Part shown: piece after piece, positions 54,441 through 62,937 of the stretch
Position numbering within the stretch: position 1 is the first letter of the stretch
How the letters are laid out: each line of letters opens with the position of its first letter
Assembly (NCBI RefSeq): GCF_003347515.1
Contig: NZ_QEII01000284.1
Coordinates: 62,001 to 126,000, forward strand
Source of the DNA: Rhodoferax ferrireducens
GTDB taxonomy: Bacteria; Pseudomonadota; Gammaproteobacteria; Burkholderiales; Burkholderiaceae_C
Direction: 5' to 3'
DNA: 64,000 bases
Translations under genes and position numbers: made by a program
The notes under the pieces: generated by a model
Told to the model about the DNA's origin: nothing
The model's input: the letters and a program-made list of their open reading frames with translations, nothing else
The model's database searches: none

Positions 54441-54498
54441 TTATTTCTGAGGTGAGACTGAAAAGTCTTGCTGGTTGAGACGGAAGTCCAAAGGTTAT

Positions 54499-54574
54499 GA
54501 CCCCATCGTCTAGAGGCCTAGGACACTACCCTTTCACGGTAGGTACCGGGGTTCGAATCCCCGTGGGGTCGCCA
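54499..54574 (+). tRNA. tRNA-Glu(TTC)
   Basis: 76 bases with CCA. GACCCCA / TGGGGTC acceptor, D-arm TCGTCTAGAGGCCTAGGAC, anticodon TTC in CTACCCTTTCACGGTAG, T-arm CGGGGTTCGAATCCCCG. Confidence 0.97.
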
Positions 54575-54643
54575 AATTCATCATCTGATGAACAAGGTGC
54601 AAGTTAGTAACACTTGGCTCGCAAGAGCAAACGTTGCCTACCA

Positions 54644-54720
54644 GGAGTGGTAGTTCAGTTGGTTAGAATACCGGCCTGTCACGCCGGGGGTCGCGGGTTC
54701 GAGTCCCGTCCACTCCGCCA
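54644..54720 (+). tRNA. tRNA-Asp(GTC)
   Basis: 77 bases with CCA. GGAGTGG / CCACTCC acceptor, D-arm AGTTCAGTTGGTTAGAAT, anticodon GTC in CCGGCCTGTCACGCCGG, T-arm GCGGGTTCGAGTCCCGT. Last gene of the cluster and the likely attachment site for the recombinases that follow. Confidence 0.97.
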
Positions 54721-54733
54721 TAGTTATGGAAAG

Positions 54734-54766
54734 CCGTTATAAGTCTTTGATTTATAACGGTTTTTT
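54734..54766 (+). terminator. Terminator of the tRNA operon
   Basis: CCGTTATAA / TTATAACGG stem with a nine-base loop and TTTTTT directly after. Confidence 0.92.
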
Positions 54767-54925
54767 CATTTGTACTGCTACCCGTTTTACGTTGCGCTGG
54801 TGCTACCCCGAGGACCGTTCGGTGTAGCAGCAAATGCGGGCTTTGGGCAGCGAATCGCGTCGTTCCATCGTTTTCATTGAAGTTGCTCCGAGTGGTTCAT
54901 TTCTGAAACTGTTCAGGAGCATCCC

Positions 54926-56584
54926 ATGCGTGAATTGCAAACCTCACCGGCAACCCCCTCAGCACCGTATCCACCGCCTTGTTCACCCCTGTACGCAGTA
55001 CCGCAATCGGCACCCTCGCTCGCCTCATCTCCCCGTCAACCCTACGCCAAACTGCCCCAGTACCTGCACCGGCGCGGGCGCCTTTTTTACTTCAAACGCA
55101 AGATTCCTGCCGACCTCAGACATGTCTTTGGGGATGGACGCGAACAGATGTGGAAAGCGCTGGGCACCTCTTTGCTGGAGAAAGCCAAGGTGATGCTGGC
55201 CGTCGAGGTCTCTGAGTTTGACTTCGCAGTGGCCAAGCAGCGGCGCCTCCTTGCCGCCAGGGCTGCCGGCGTGCCGGAACGCGCCACGGAGGCGAGGACC
55301 AGCTTGCCTTGTGGCACGGCGCCCGGCGCCCCGAGCCCGGAACAACAAGCCCATCTGGACCTGGTGCACAGCCTCGAAGACGGCTTGCTCAAGCTCAGGG
55401 CCATGGTGCCAGCTAGCCCGTCGACTTCCAGCGGCGCCTCTCATGGCGAAGTCCGGGTGCCAACGGGTGTGAAGACGCGAACCCCGCCAAGTAATTCAGT
55501 CGTGAAGCCCAAAGCCAAGCCGGCTACCCAGGTATGCACCGACCCCACCTACGGGGCGCGCAAGCCCACGCTGCTGCATCTGTATGAAGACTGGAAACGC
55601 AAGCAGACCCGTCATCGCACGACCAATGCGGTCCTGAAGACCGTGCATGAGTTTCGTGAAATCCATGGCTCACTGGCGGTGGAGTCCATTACCCGCCAGC
55701 ATGCCCGCGATTACCGGGACTTGCTCATCGAGAAGGGGCTGGCCAAAGGGAGCATTGAGAACCGCATCGGATTCCTGTCGACTCTGGTGAGGCATGGCAT
55801 GGTTGAGATAATCGAGGACTTGGCGCGTAATCCCTTCGAGAAAATCGGCATTACGGGAGGTGCTGGCATACGCGTCAAGAAAAATCGCCGCGCCTATAAG
55901 GTAGCGGAACTCAATACCCTCTATTCCAGCGCCCTCTACACGGGGGACTACGAAGTCAAAGGGCAAGTGCTCGAAGCGGCCTATTGGTTGCCCATCCTGG
56001 GGCCCTTCATGGGCGCACGCATTGAAGAGCTCAGTCAGTTGCGGGTGGAGGACATTCAGCGCGTGAACGGCGTCTGGTGCGCCCGCATCTGCGACTTGGA
56101 CGACGACCAAAAGCTCAAAAATGATGGCAGCTTCCGGCGCGTGCCCCTGCATGAAGCGGTCATCAAGTGTGGCTTTCTGGTGCATGCCGCCAAGATGGCG
56201 AAGGCAGGGCATGAGCGCATCTTTCCATCGCTCAGCAACGACAATGCGAACGGAGTGTTTTCCAATGCCGTCGGCAAATGGTACGGTCGCTACCTCGAAT
56301 TCATCGGGCTGACGGACCACCGGCTGGACTATCACTCGTTCCGCTACTCATTTCGCCAGCAATGCAGTCTGTGTGACGTCGAGGCCGAACCGAGGGACGC
56401 CTTGACCGGACACTGGGTCGGCAAGTCCGATGGCGGTCGCACGTATCTGAAGGGCGAAAACGCGCAATACCCGTTTCCCAAATTGGTCGACGCCATTCAA
56501 AAACTGCGCTACGACGAACTGCGCATTTTGCACCTGTTCGTCGATGAACCGATGGCCGGTGTCGAGGCGGCACTTCTGCGCTAA
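54926..56584 (+). CDS. Tyrosine recombinase / site-specific integrase 1
   Basis: 552 residues. An N-terminal DUF6538-like piece (LPQYLHRRGRLFYFKRKIPA), a core-binding domain near 225-300 (FREIHGSLAVESITRQHARD), and the catalytic domain: Arg in GARIEELSQLRVED, HSFRYSF (H-x-x-R), and the nucleophile Tyr in GGRTYLKGE. A long Ala/Pro-rich linker separates N-terminal and core regions. It starts 200 bases after tRNA-Asp, the classical place for an island integrase. Confidence 0.92.
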   Translation: MRELQTSPATPSAPYPPPCSPLYAVPQSAPSLASSPRQPYAKLPQYLHRRGRLFYFKRKIPADLRHVFGDGREQMWKALGTSLLEKAKVMLAVEVSEFDFAVAKQRRLLAARAAGVPERATEARTSLPCGTAPGAPSPEQQAHLDLVHSLEDGLLKLRAMVPASPSTSSGASHGEVRVPTGVKTRTPPSNSVVKPKAKPATQVCTDPTYGARKPTLLHLYEDWKRKQTRHRTTNAVLKTVHEFREIHGSLAVESITRQHARDYRDLLIEKGLAKGSIENRIGFLSTLVRHGMVEIIEDLARNPFEKIGITGGAGIRVKKNRRAYKVAELNTLYSSALYTGDYEVKGQVLEAAYWLPILGPFMGARIEELSQLRVEDIQRVNGVWCARICDLDDDQKLKNDGSFRRVPLHEAVIKCGFLVHAAKMAKAGHERIFPSLSNDNANGVFSNAVGKWYGRYLEFIGLTDHRLDYHSFRYSFRQQCSLCDVEAEPRDALTGHWVGKSDGGRTYLKGENAQYPFPKLVDAIQKLRYDELRILHLFVDEPMAGVEAALLR

Positions 56585-56775
56585 ACGTTGCCAATGAGAT
56601 GAAGAAGCGAGGTCGGGGCCATGGATGCCCCGATTATTTGATGCCAACTGTGAGAAATCTCACATTCGGCTTCAGATTTCGCTTTGCTTAAATAAATTCG
56701 TCGACAAAATGGTGTTCCTCGACGCGCCTCACTTTGAAGTGTTGTGCGGTTTTTAACGATGGAAACGCCTTTGAC

Positions 56776-58635
56776 ATGTCTGCCAATCTCCTGCGCGATG
56801 CGCACCTCTCTGACCACGATATCAGTTTCATCCTTCCGAAATACCTCCACTGCCGCGATGGCGTTTTCTATTTCAAACGAAAGGTCCCTGTCAAGCTGTG
56901 CAACTTCTTCCTCCCCCCACAAGCCCAAGTCTGGAAGTCTCTGCACACCAAAGACTTGAACGTCGCTTTACAGCTGCACAGTGAAGAAAATCAGGTTTTT
57001 GAAGAGGCGATGAACGATGCGAAGTTTGAACTCGGTGGGTTCAAACGCAGTGACTTGACCCTCAAACCCCGTGGCCAGGGAACCACGAAATACCTGCTCG
57101 ACGCGCACATCCCTTTTGTGTTGGGGCGTTTCAGGTATATGCAACTCATGCAAGCAGATTTGGAGCGGAAAGAGGCGACGCCCACGGAGATAGAGGAGTT
57201 GAAAGAGTGGGTCGCCGAATTTCTGCGCATCCGCCTGGAGGCGGCCAGCAGCATCGACTTTCTGTGCATGGAAGAGACGGCTGACATGATGCTGTCGATT
57301 GAAAAGTTGATTGCCCCGCCGGGCTCCATGGTCAAAGAAAATCTCATGCAGCAACTGCTGGCGGCGGATATCGAAATTTTGCAGGAGCACCAAGCTCGCC
57401 TCAACGGTATCTACAGCCCAACCCCCCTGACCGAGCCGATGGCGCCGCGGGATATGCCGACCATGCTCGAAGCGTTCAAGGGGTGGCTGGATAAAAGGGC
57501 ACCCAAAAAAAAAGATGAGTCCGAAGAACAAATTGAAGGGACCCAGCAGCAGTCCAAGAAATGGAAGGCGGTAAGCATCCGCACGATTGATGCGTACCGG
57601 GGCTTCGTGGAGGAATTTGAATCCGTATGTGGCGCCCTGCCGATTGAATCCATCACTGCAGAGCACGCCAACAAATACCGCGACCATTTAGCCGCGGACG
57701 GACTTGTGCGCGAAACCGTCAAGAATTACATAGGCGGGCTGGCCGCCATGTTGCGGGCGGCGACCAGCAGTGTCGAAAAATTCAAAGAGAGAACAGCGCT
57801 AAACGTTTTTGACTTTGTTGACTATGAATGCGTTCCTGAGCGACCTGAAGAGGACAAGCGGCGCCCTTATGAGATGCCTGAACTCAATGTGCTGTATCAA
57901 TCACCGGTGTACACACAAGGCGTCGTCATTGAGGGTCAAGCCAAGGAGTCCGGCTATTGGGGGCCCATCCTGGGGCCGATGGTGGGGGGACGCATTGAAG
58001 AGATTGCACAGCTGCGGATGGAGGATGTGCAGCGCATCAATGGAGTTTGGGCCCTGCGTTTCGCCAATCTTGGGCCTGACCAACACATCAAAACTGCGAA
58101 CAGCTTTCGCTTGGTTCCCCTTCATGAGGAGGCCATACGCTGCGGGTTCCTGGCTTACGTCGCTGCGCAAAAGATTGCGGGACACTCGCGTGTGTTTCCC
58201 TCGCAGCTCAATGAAAACAAGTACGGGCGTTGGGCAAACGCCATGGGGAAGTGGTACTCGGGGTACCTGGACTCCATCGGCCTGGACGATTTTCGGCTTT
58301 GTTTTCACTCATTTCGCTTCAATTTCGAGCAGCAGCTTACCGTTTGCGGCGCCGACGACAGGGCCTGCGATGCCCTGATGGGGCATTGGATGACCAAAGA
58401 AAAGGATAAGTCAAAACGGAGATACCTGGCGCGCAAAAGGCAGTATCCGTTCGCGGCGTTGGTGACTGCGATAAAGAACCTGAAGTACGAAGAGATTGAC
58501 TTGTCCCACTTGTACGTTTCCGAGCCCTATAAAGACGTTGCAATTCTTCTGGAGCAGACACCAGATAGCGAAACCCGCAGTTCGGCCAACAGGCCGGTGC
58601 GAGGAGGAGGGCGTCGTCGTCAAGTGACGGATTGA
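56776..58635 (+). CDS. Tyrosine recombinase / site-specific integrase 2
   Basis: 619 residues from ATG 56776 (an in-frame TTG at 56734 is possible). Same architecture as integrase 1: LPKYLHCRDGVFYFKRKVP, core-binding SVCGALPIESITAEHANKY-like region, GGRIEEIAQLRMED, CFHSFRFNFEQQL and RRYLARKRQYPF with the active Tyr. Clearly a diverged relative, not a recent duplicate. Tandem recombinases may act together or belong to successive insertions. Confidence 0.92.
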   Translation: MSANLLRDAHLSDHDISFILPKYLHCRDGVFYFKRKVPVKLCNFFLPPQAQVWKSLHTKDLNVALQLHSEENQVFEEAMNDAKFELGGFKRSDLTLKPRGQGTTKYLLDAHIPFVLGRFRYMQLMQADLERKEATPTEIEELKEWVAEFLRIRLEAASSIDFLCMEETADMMLSIEKLIAPPGSMVKENLMQQLLAADIEILQEHQARLNGIYSPTPLTEPMAPRDMPTMLEAFKGWLDKRAPKKKDESEEQIEGTQQQSKKWKAVSIRTIDAYRGFVEEFESVCGALPIESITAEHANKYRDHLAADGLVRETVKNYIGGLAAMLRAATSSVEKFKERTALNVFDFVDYECVPERPEEDKRRPYEMPELNVLYQSPVYTQGVVIEGQAKESGYWGPILGPMVGGRIEEIAQLRMEDVQRINGVWALRFANLGPDQHIKTANSFRLVPLHEEAIRCGFLAYVAAQKIAGHSRVFPSQLNENKYGRWANAMGKWYSGYLDSIGLDDFRLCFHSFRFNFEQQLTVCGADDRACDALMGHWMTKEKDKSKRRYLARKRQYPFAALVTAIKNLKYEEIDLSHLYVSEPYKDVAILLEQTPDSETRSSANRPVRGGGRRRQVTD

Positions 58636-59022
58636 CGCCAACAATCTGAGCACGAAAAGCTCTGAACTTTATGCCGATTAATTGCCATAGCGAGAAAGAA
58701 ATACCTGGATTCGCAATGGCTATGATTCCAAAATCTGCAATTCTTGGAATGTTTAGTTTTGAAAAGGAAGTCGTTGTTGACCCGACTGTGCCGAAGATGT
58801 CGTTGGAAAAAGCATTTTGAACGGTTCTGAACTAAGGGCGTTCAGGAAGAAAGTTAAGGCCGCCAATAAGCTGCTAAAGCAGAACTAGGCCGCCTCTAAA
58901 TGGGGCTGCATTGATGCAGCCCCATTGAAGTCAATCCCACAAAATTAAATATTCTCTCCGTGAACGACGCATTTCACTGCCGGGACCAACGGAAGGTATC
59001 AAATTGCCGTTATGGGGTTTTT
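58636..59022. other. Non-coding gap after the recombinases
   Basis: No gene supported. A perfect 12-bp inverted repeat, ATGGGGCTGCAT / ATGCAGCCCCAT with a two-base loop, lies at 58899-58924 and may end transcription from either side. Confidence 0.55.
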
Positions 59023-60126
59023 TTAGCCAACCAAACCCTTGAGCTCAGCCCTCTGACGGCGCACCGCATATAAAACTGCTCGGCGAACTTCTTCCTGCGG
59101 ACGTGCCCGAAAGCCTTGAAGAACCAGCTCAAGGGACGCCTCGCCATCGTCATAGTCCAGCCCGACAAACTCGCACCAGGAACGGATACCGAAATCGCAA
59201 GCGCCACTTTCATGGGCGTCACTGACTGACACGGTCAAATTACGTCCGGCAAAACGCTTCACGAATGCGTCCACGGTCAATGCATACGGGGATGCAGTCA
59301 TCCGTGCCGGTGCCCCAACGGACTTGACCTTGCGCCGAACCCCCTTGATGGCGGCTTGCGCGGTATCGGCGTGAAAGTGTTCGCTGCCCAGCATGGCGAT
59401 ATAGCCGCGGTCGACTTTGACGTCATAGCCACGACCTTGTCGAGCCCAGGTCGCCGCGTACACCAGCACGTTTCCGTCGGGCATCAGCGGATGCGCGTCC
59501 AGGGTCATCATGCCGCCCAGGGTCGCCAATCCTTTGCGTTCAACCCGCAGGCGCCAGTCTTGTGGAACGGTGATGCGGTGGTGGTCCTCGTTCGCAGACC
59601 ATCCTTTGTATGCGCCGGCGTAGGTGTCGCGATTCTGGTCCATCGTCACGGTGTAGCTGACCTTTGAGGCGTCCAGCGCAAATGCGACCCTTATCGTATG
59701 TCCGCCGGCCGCACCATAGCGCATCGTGCTCCTTGCGACCATTGCCACGGCTTTTACCCTGACGGCAGCGAGCCGTGTCGACGGTATGCCCTTCGGCAGC
59801 AGGACAGGTTTGCCGTCTGCCGCCAGTGCAAACAATCCTTTCGGGACGTGGCCAAGACGTTGCAGAATGACGTTGTGCACGCGGTTTCTGTGTGCAACTT
59901 CTATTTTGCAAGCCGCCTTCAGCAGCGCTTCCACCACTACCGTCGTGGCGATAAACCCAGCGTTCTGCAGCGATTCACGGGCCTCTTTTTTGGTATTAAA
60001 CCCACCGGCAGTCTTGGCCAGTTTCAATAGATTGACTGCTGTCGGGGTCTTGCCGCGCTTGCGAAGCACAACAGCGGTGTCGGTACACGAAGTGGCAGAC
60101 AGGGGGAGGGTGGTCGAAGATGGCAT
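59023..60126 (-). CDS. Uncharacterised island protein, 367 residues
   Basis: Not recognised. A long basic N-terminal half (RKRGKTPTAVNLLKLAKTAG, TKKEARESLQNAGFIATTVV) is followed by a mixed middle (MTLDAHPLMPDGNVLVYAAT, VDRGYIAMLGSEHFHADTAQ) and an acidic C-terminus (SWCEFVGLDYDDGEASLELV) ending in a basic helix (EEVRRAVLYAVRRQR). No signal peptide or membrane segment. It is transcribed toward the recombinases and sits next to an SSB-like gene, which suggests a DNA-related role in the element, but nothing in the sequence proves it. Confidence 0.8.
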   Translation of the reverse strand: MPSSTTLPLSATSCTDTAVVLRKRGKTPTAVNLLKLAKTAGGFNTKKEARESLQNAGFIATTVVVEALLKAACKIEVAHRNRVHNVILQRLGHVPKGLFALAADGKPVLLPKGIPSTRLAAVRVKAVAMVARSTMRYGAAGGHTIRVAFALDASKVSYTVTMDQNRDTYAGAYKGWSANEDHHRITVPQDWRLRVERKGLATLGGMMTLDAHPLMPDGNVLVYAATWARQGRGYDVKVDRGYIAMLGSEHFHADTAQAAIKGVRRKVKSVGAPARMTASPYALTVDAFVKRFAGRNLTVSVSDAHESGACDFGIRSWCEFVGLDYDDGEASLELVLQGFRARPQEEVRRAVLYAVRRQRAELKGLVG

Positions 60127-60307
60127 CAGCTTTTCCTAAATTTAAGAAGTGCTGACTGCGAAGTGCAGTCGAGCTAAGCCGTGTAGGTCAGCTGTTTATC
60201 CGCTTCGAAAGTTTTTCAAAATTTCTTTCACCCACTGCCCAGAAGAAGTTTTCGAGCCTGCCGACCACGACCAAGGCAACCCCTCCAAGGCAACTTCAGG
60301 CGAAAAA

Positions 60308-60330
60308 AAGCCACCGCATCACGGTGGCTT
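60308..60330 (-). terminator. Terminator of the SSB-like gene
   Basis: AAGCCACCG / CGGTGGCTT stem, five-base loop; on the minus strand it is followed by a run of seven T. Confidence 0.85.
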
Positions 60331-60394
60331 TGAAATCGAATCATTTATGTCAGCCGGGACAGTGGTACCCCTGCTACCGGTGCTGCGTGGAAAT

Positions 60395-60865
60395 TCAGTC
60401 GTACATCGTGGACCAGTCCGCTTCTTCCAAATGAACAGTTTTTCGAACTGGTTCCTGTGGCCGTTGTGTCCCTTGTTGCTCAGCCCGGTCCGTTGCACGC
60501 TCTGGGACGGATTCCCTTGCTTTCGGCTCAGCTTGACGTGCGTCTGGCGTCTTACCTGCTGGCTCATCCCTGAGCACCGCAGGTTTGGCGATTTTGCTGG
60601 CTTCAAAAGCAATGATGAGAAGCGTTCCTGTAGGTTTTCCGTCGCGCCCCACGTAAAAGTCGGCTTTCAGTTTGCCCGTGACTTTGACGAAGTCCCCCTT
60701 TTCCAGGAGTGGGTCATCATCCTTCATCACACGCACCGTATACCAGGTCGGGTTGTTGTCCACCCCGCGCTGGGCCTCACAAATCCTGAATTGGTAGTAC
60801 CCCTTGCCCGTGGTCCTGCTCTCTTTGCGTTCTGGCAAACTCGCCAAATTCCCGTATACCTGCAT
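60395..60865 (-). CDS. SSB-like single-stranded DNA-binding protein
   Basis: 156 residues from ATG 60865. OB-fold region MQVYGNLASLPERKES..YYQFRICEAQRG, WYTVRVMKDDDPLLEKGDFV, KVTGKLKADFYVGRDGKPTG. A charged Pro/Glu-rich linker and a short acidic/aromatic end (EEADWSTMYD) that may replace the usual DDDIPF tip. Typical of SSB-like genes in integrative and conjugative elements. Confidence 0.82.
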   Translation of the reverse strand: MQVYGNLASLPERKESRTTGKGYYQFRICEAQRGVDNNPTWYTVRVMKDDDPLLEKGDFVKVTGKLKADFYVGRDGKPTGTLLIIAFEASKIAKPAVLRDEPAGKTPDARQAEPKARESVPERATDRAEQQGTQRPQEPVRKTVHLEEADWSTMYD

Positions 60866-60999
60866 GGTGTTGTCCTCAAAAATTGATTGCATCAAGATGA
60901 CTTCTTGTTGTCATCTGTATGTATAGCAACCGGGTTTCAGGACTTTGCCGCTGGTTTGGCAGGCGTCGGTCCGGTGTTAACGACCGGCAACAAGCACTT

Positions 61000-61503
61000 T
61001 TAGCGCGTTAGCTCGGTAATAATTTGACTGAATTTCGGGAACTCTGCCAACAGTATTGCCCGGTCGGCCAAACAAAAGTCGGCGAAATCAAAGCCGGGCG
61101 CCACGGTACAGCCGACCAGTGAAAACGAGCCACCGCTTGCCACCCTGGACGCAAACCAAGTATTGGCCGGAACCACGTATTGATGGATTTCTCCGTTCAA
61201 TATGTTGGGCCCCAAACGGGTGCAGCACAGTTCACCATGCTCATTGAGCTCCAGCACCTCCAACGCTTGGCCAGCGTAGAAGTGCCACATCTCGTCAGAT
61301 TGAATTTTGTGGAAAGCTGAAAAATTGTTCTTCTCCAGAAGAAAGTAAATCCCGGTGCTGACGCTTCGTTGAACCGTGGTGCATCCACCGCCTTGAGCCA
61401 CGTCCATCAGGTGATGACTTCGGTAGGTCTCCTTGAAAAATCCACCTTCTGGATGAGCCTGCATGTGCAGGGTGTCGATATAAGTTTGAGCTGTGGGTGT
61501 CAT
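61000..61503 (-). CDS. Cupin protein, DUF985 family
   Basis: 167 residues. LHMQAHPEGGFFKETYRS, STGIYFLLEKNNFSAFHKIQ, SDEMWHFYAGQALEVLEL and VGCTVAPGFDFADFCLADR are family-typical. A single beta-barrel cupin, metal or small-ligand binding; function unproven. Confidence 0.92.
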   Translation of the reverse strand: MTPTAQTYIDTLHMQAHPEGGFFKETYRSHHLMDVAQGGGCTTVQRSVSTGIYFLLEKNNFSAFHKIQSDEMWHFYAGQALEVLELNEHGELCCTRLGPNILNGEIHQYVVPANTWFASRVASGGSFSLVGCTVAPGFDFADFCLADRAILLAEFPKFSQIITELTR

Positions 61504-61556
61504 AAAAAATAATGAAAACGGTGATTGACAGGGCTACAACGCAGTGTGTCCAACGG

Positions 61557-62297
61557 CTAGTCAGCCCGGCGCCATCGACCCGAATCGGGGCACACACTGG
61601 CCCGTGCGCCGTTTACCCAGACTTGCTCATCATCCAGAAGCAAGGAGGTCGACGGGTCGATATCGAAGGCGATTCCAAGTGCGTGACAGACGTTGGCATT
61701 CTCGATGGACAGCTCCCAGGTCAGGAATATTTGGGTGAAATCCTGGTCGCAGGGAAAGTCGGCCACATGAAAGCAGCCGCTGTTGCGCTCAATGACGGCG
61801 TGAGGCTGGCCCGTATCGAATATCACTATCGTCCCTCTGGAGAGGGGAATTCGATGACCGGTAGCCGGAAAATGCAGGTCCAGACCCCTGTCCTCGCTCA
61901 GAAACAGATTGCAAAAAGCCATGCCGCTATAGTGTGCGGCGTCATGGTGGTACTTCGCGCCGCGGCAGGCCATCAGGGCCACGTCACTGGCGGCAAGCAC
62001 TTCCTGCAGACCGAGCGTGCGCGTCCACTCGGACACCGCCTGCACGCACTGGCTGTAGTCGGGCCAGCGCGCACGCGCTCGCGCCAAAGGCAGTTCCTCT
62101 ACGTCCCCGGGCTCCAGACACAAGCGCAACGCTGTCTCTCTTGCCCAATCTGCCAGCAGCCTTGCAGGGGGCGCAGGCACATCGACCGTGCCCGTTAGCA
62201 CGATGTCGCTCACGCTTCGGCTGCGGATGGCATCGCCACTCCAGTAATGGGCGGTGGTAATTTCATGTTCACGTTGCGGTTGCGAGCGGTTACTCAT
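61557..62297 (-). CDS. Probable 2-oxoglutarate/Fe(II)-type oxygenase fold protein
   Basis: 246 residues. GAKYHHDAAHYSGMAFCNLF carries an H-x-D pattern, LHFPATGHRIPLSRGTIVIF is the jelly-roll strand pair, and FDTGQPHAVIER supplies a distal His and nearby Arg. This is the order of iron and 2-oxoglutarate ligands in such enzymes, but the domain limits are uncertain. Adjacent to the DUF985 gene. Confidence 0.6.
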   Translation of the reverse strand: MSNRSQPQREHEITTAHYWSGDAIRSRSVSDIVLTGTVDVPAPPARLLADWARETALRLCLEPGDVEELPLARARARWPDYSQCVQAVSEWTRTLGLQEVLAASDVALMACRGAKYHHDAAHYSGMAFCNLFLSEDRGLDLHFPATGHRIPLSRGTIVIFDTGQPHAVIERNSGCFHVADFPCDQDFTQIFLTWELSIENANVCHALGIAFDIDPSTSLLLDDEQVWVNGARASVCPDSGRWRRAD

Positions 62298-62373
62298 ATG
62301 GGCCAGTGTAGTAAGGCCTGCCAGACGGGCCCGCTGCGAAATGTTGCAGTTTGTCGTGGGGAATCGTCATCAG

Positions 62374-62937
62374 CTAGTCCGGTCCCTGGTTCCTTGTGCC
62401 GTTTCGCGACTTGAGCGCAATAGGTTTTCGAAAACTGGCACGAGAAGGCGCTACCACAGGTTTTTGAAGGCCGCGTCCGAAAAGGATGGTGAATAAAATA
62501 TTCTGGTGCTCGGTGGTGGCCTGGATGAAACTGTCCACCTTGGCGTCAACAGCCTCGCGCAGGGGACTCGATAACAAGGCGACGCAAGTCTTCAGCCCCA
62601 CGCTGATATCCCGGCGGCGCGTCAGCCACGACTCAAATGCGTCCACGCCAGATTTCTGGCCGTCTTCGTCCAGTTCCAGCGCGTGCACCAAGGCGGCGTT
62701 CCTGGCGTCGGCGCGGGCTATCAGTTCGTCCACGACGCCGGCGTCGATGCACAGCATTTGCAGCACGGCGGCGCGGGCGAACTGCTCAGGGCTCACCGCC
62801 GGCGGCTCTGTGGACTCACGCGTGAACTCGTCAATGACAGCGCTTGACTGCGCCAGCTCAGCCAGCGTGACCGACTGCCACCAGCGCTCGAAAGCGACTG
62901 AGGGTTGGTCCGCGGATGACTCGCCGCTGCCGTTCAT
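62374..62937 (-). CDS. Hypothetical protein coupled to the DUF2235 gene
   Basis: 187 residues, no recognised domain. Mostly helical: FERWWQSVTLAELAQSSAVI, EQFARAAVLQMLCIDAGVVD, RRRDISVGLKTCVALLSSP. Start overlaps the DUF2235 stop by four bases (ATGA), so the two are co-translated; it could be an immunity, adaptor or accessory protein. No signal peptide. Confidence 0.8.
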   Translation of the reverse strand: MNGSGESSADQPSVAFERWWQSVTLAELAQSSAVIDEFTRESTEPPAVSPEQFARAAVLQMLCIDAGVVDELIARADARNAALVHALELDEDGQKSGVDAFESWLTRRRDISVGLKTCVALLSSPLREAVDAKVDSFIQATTEHQNILFTILFGRGLQKPVVAPSRASFRKPIALKSRNGTRNQGPD

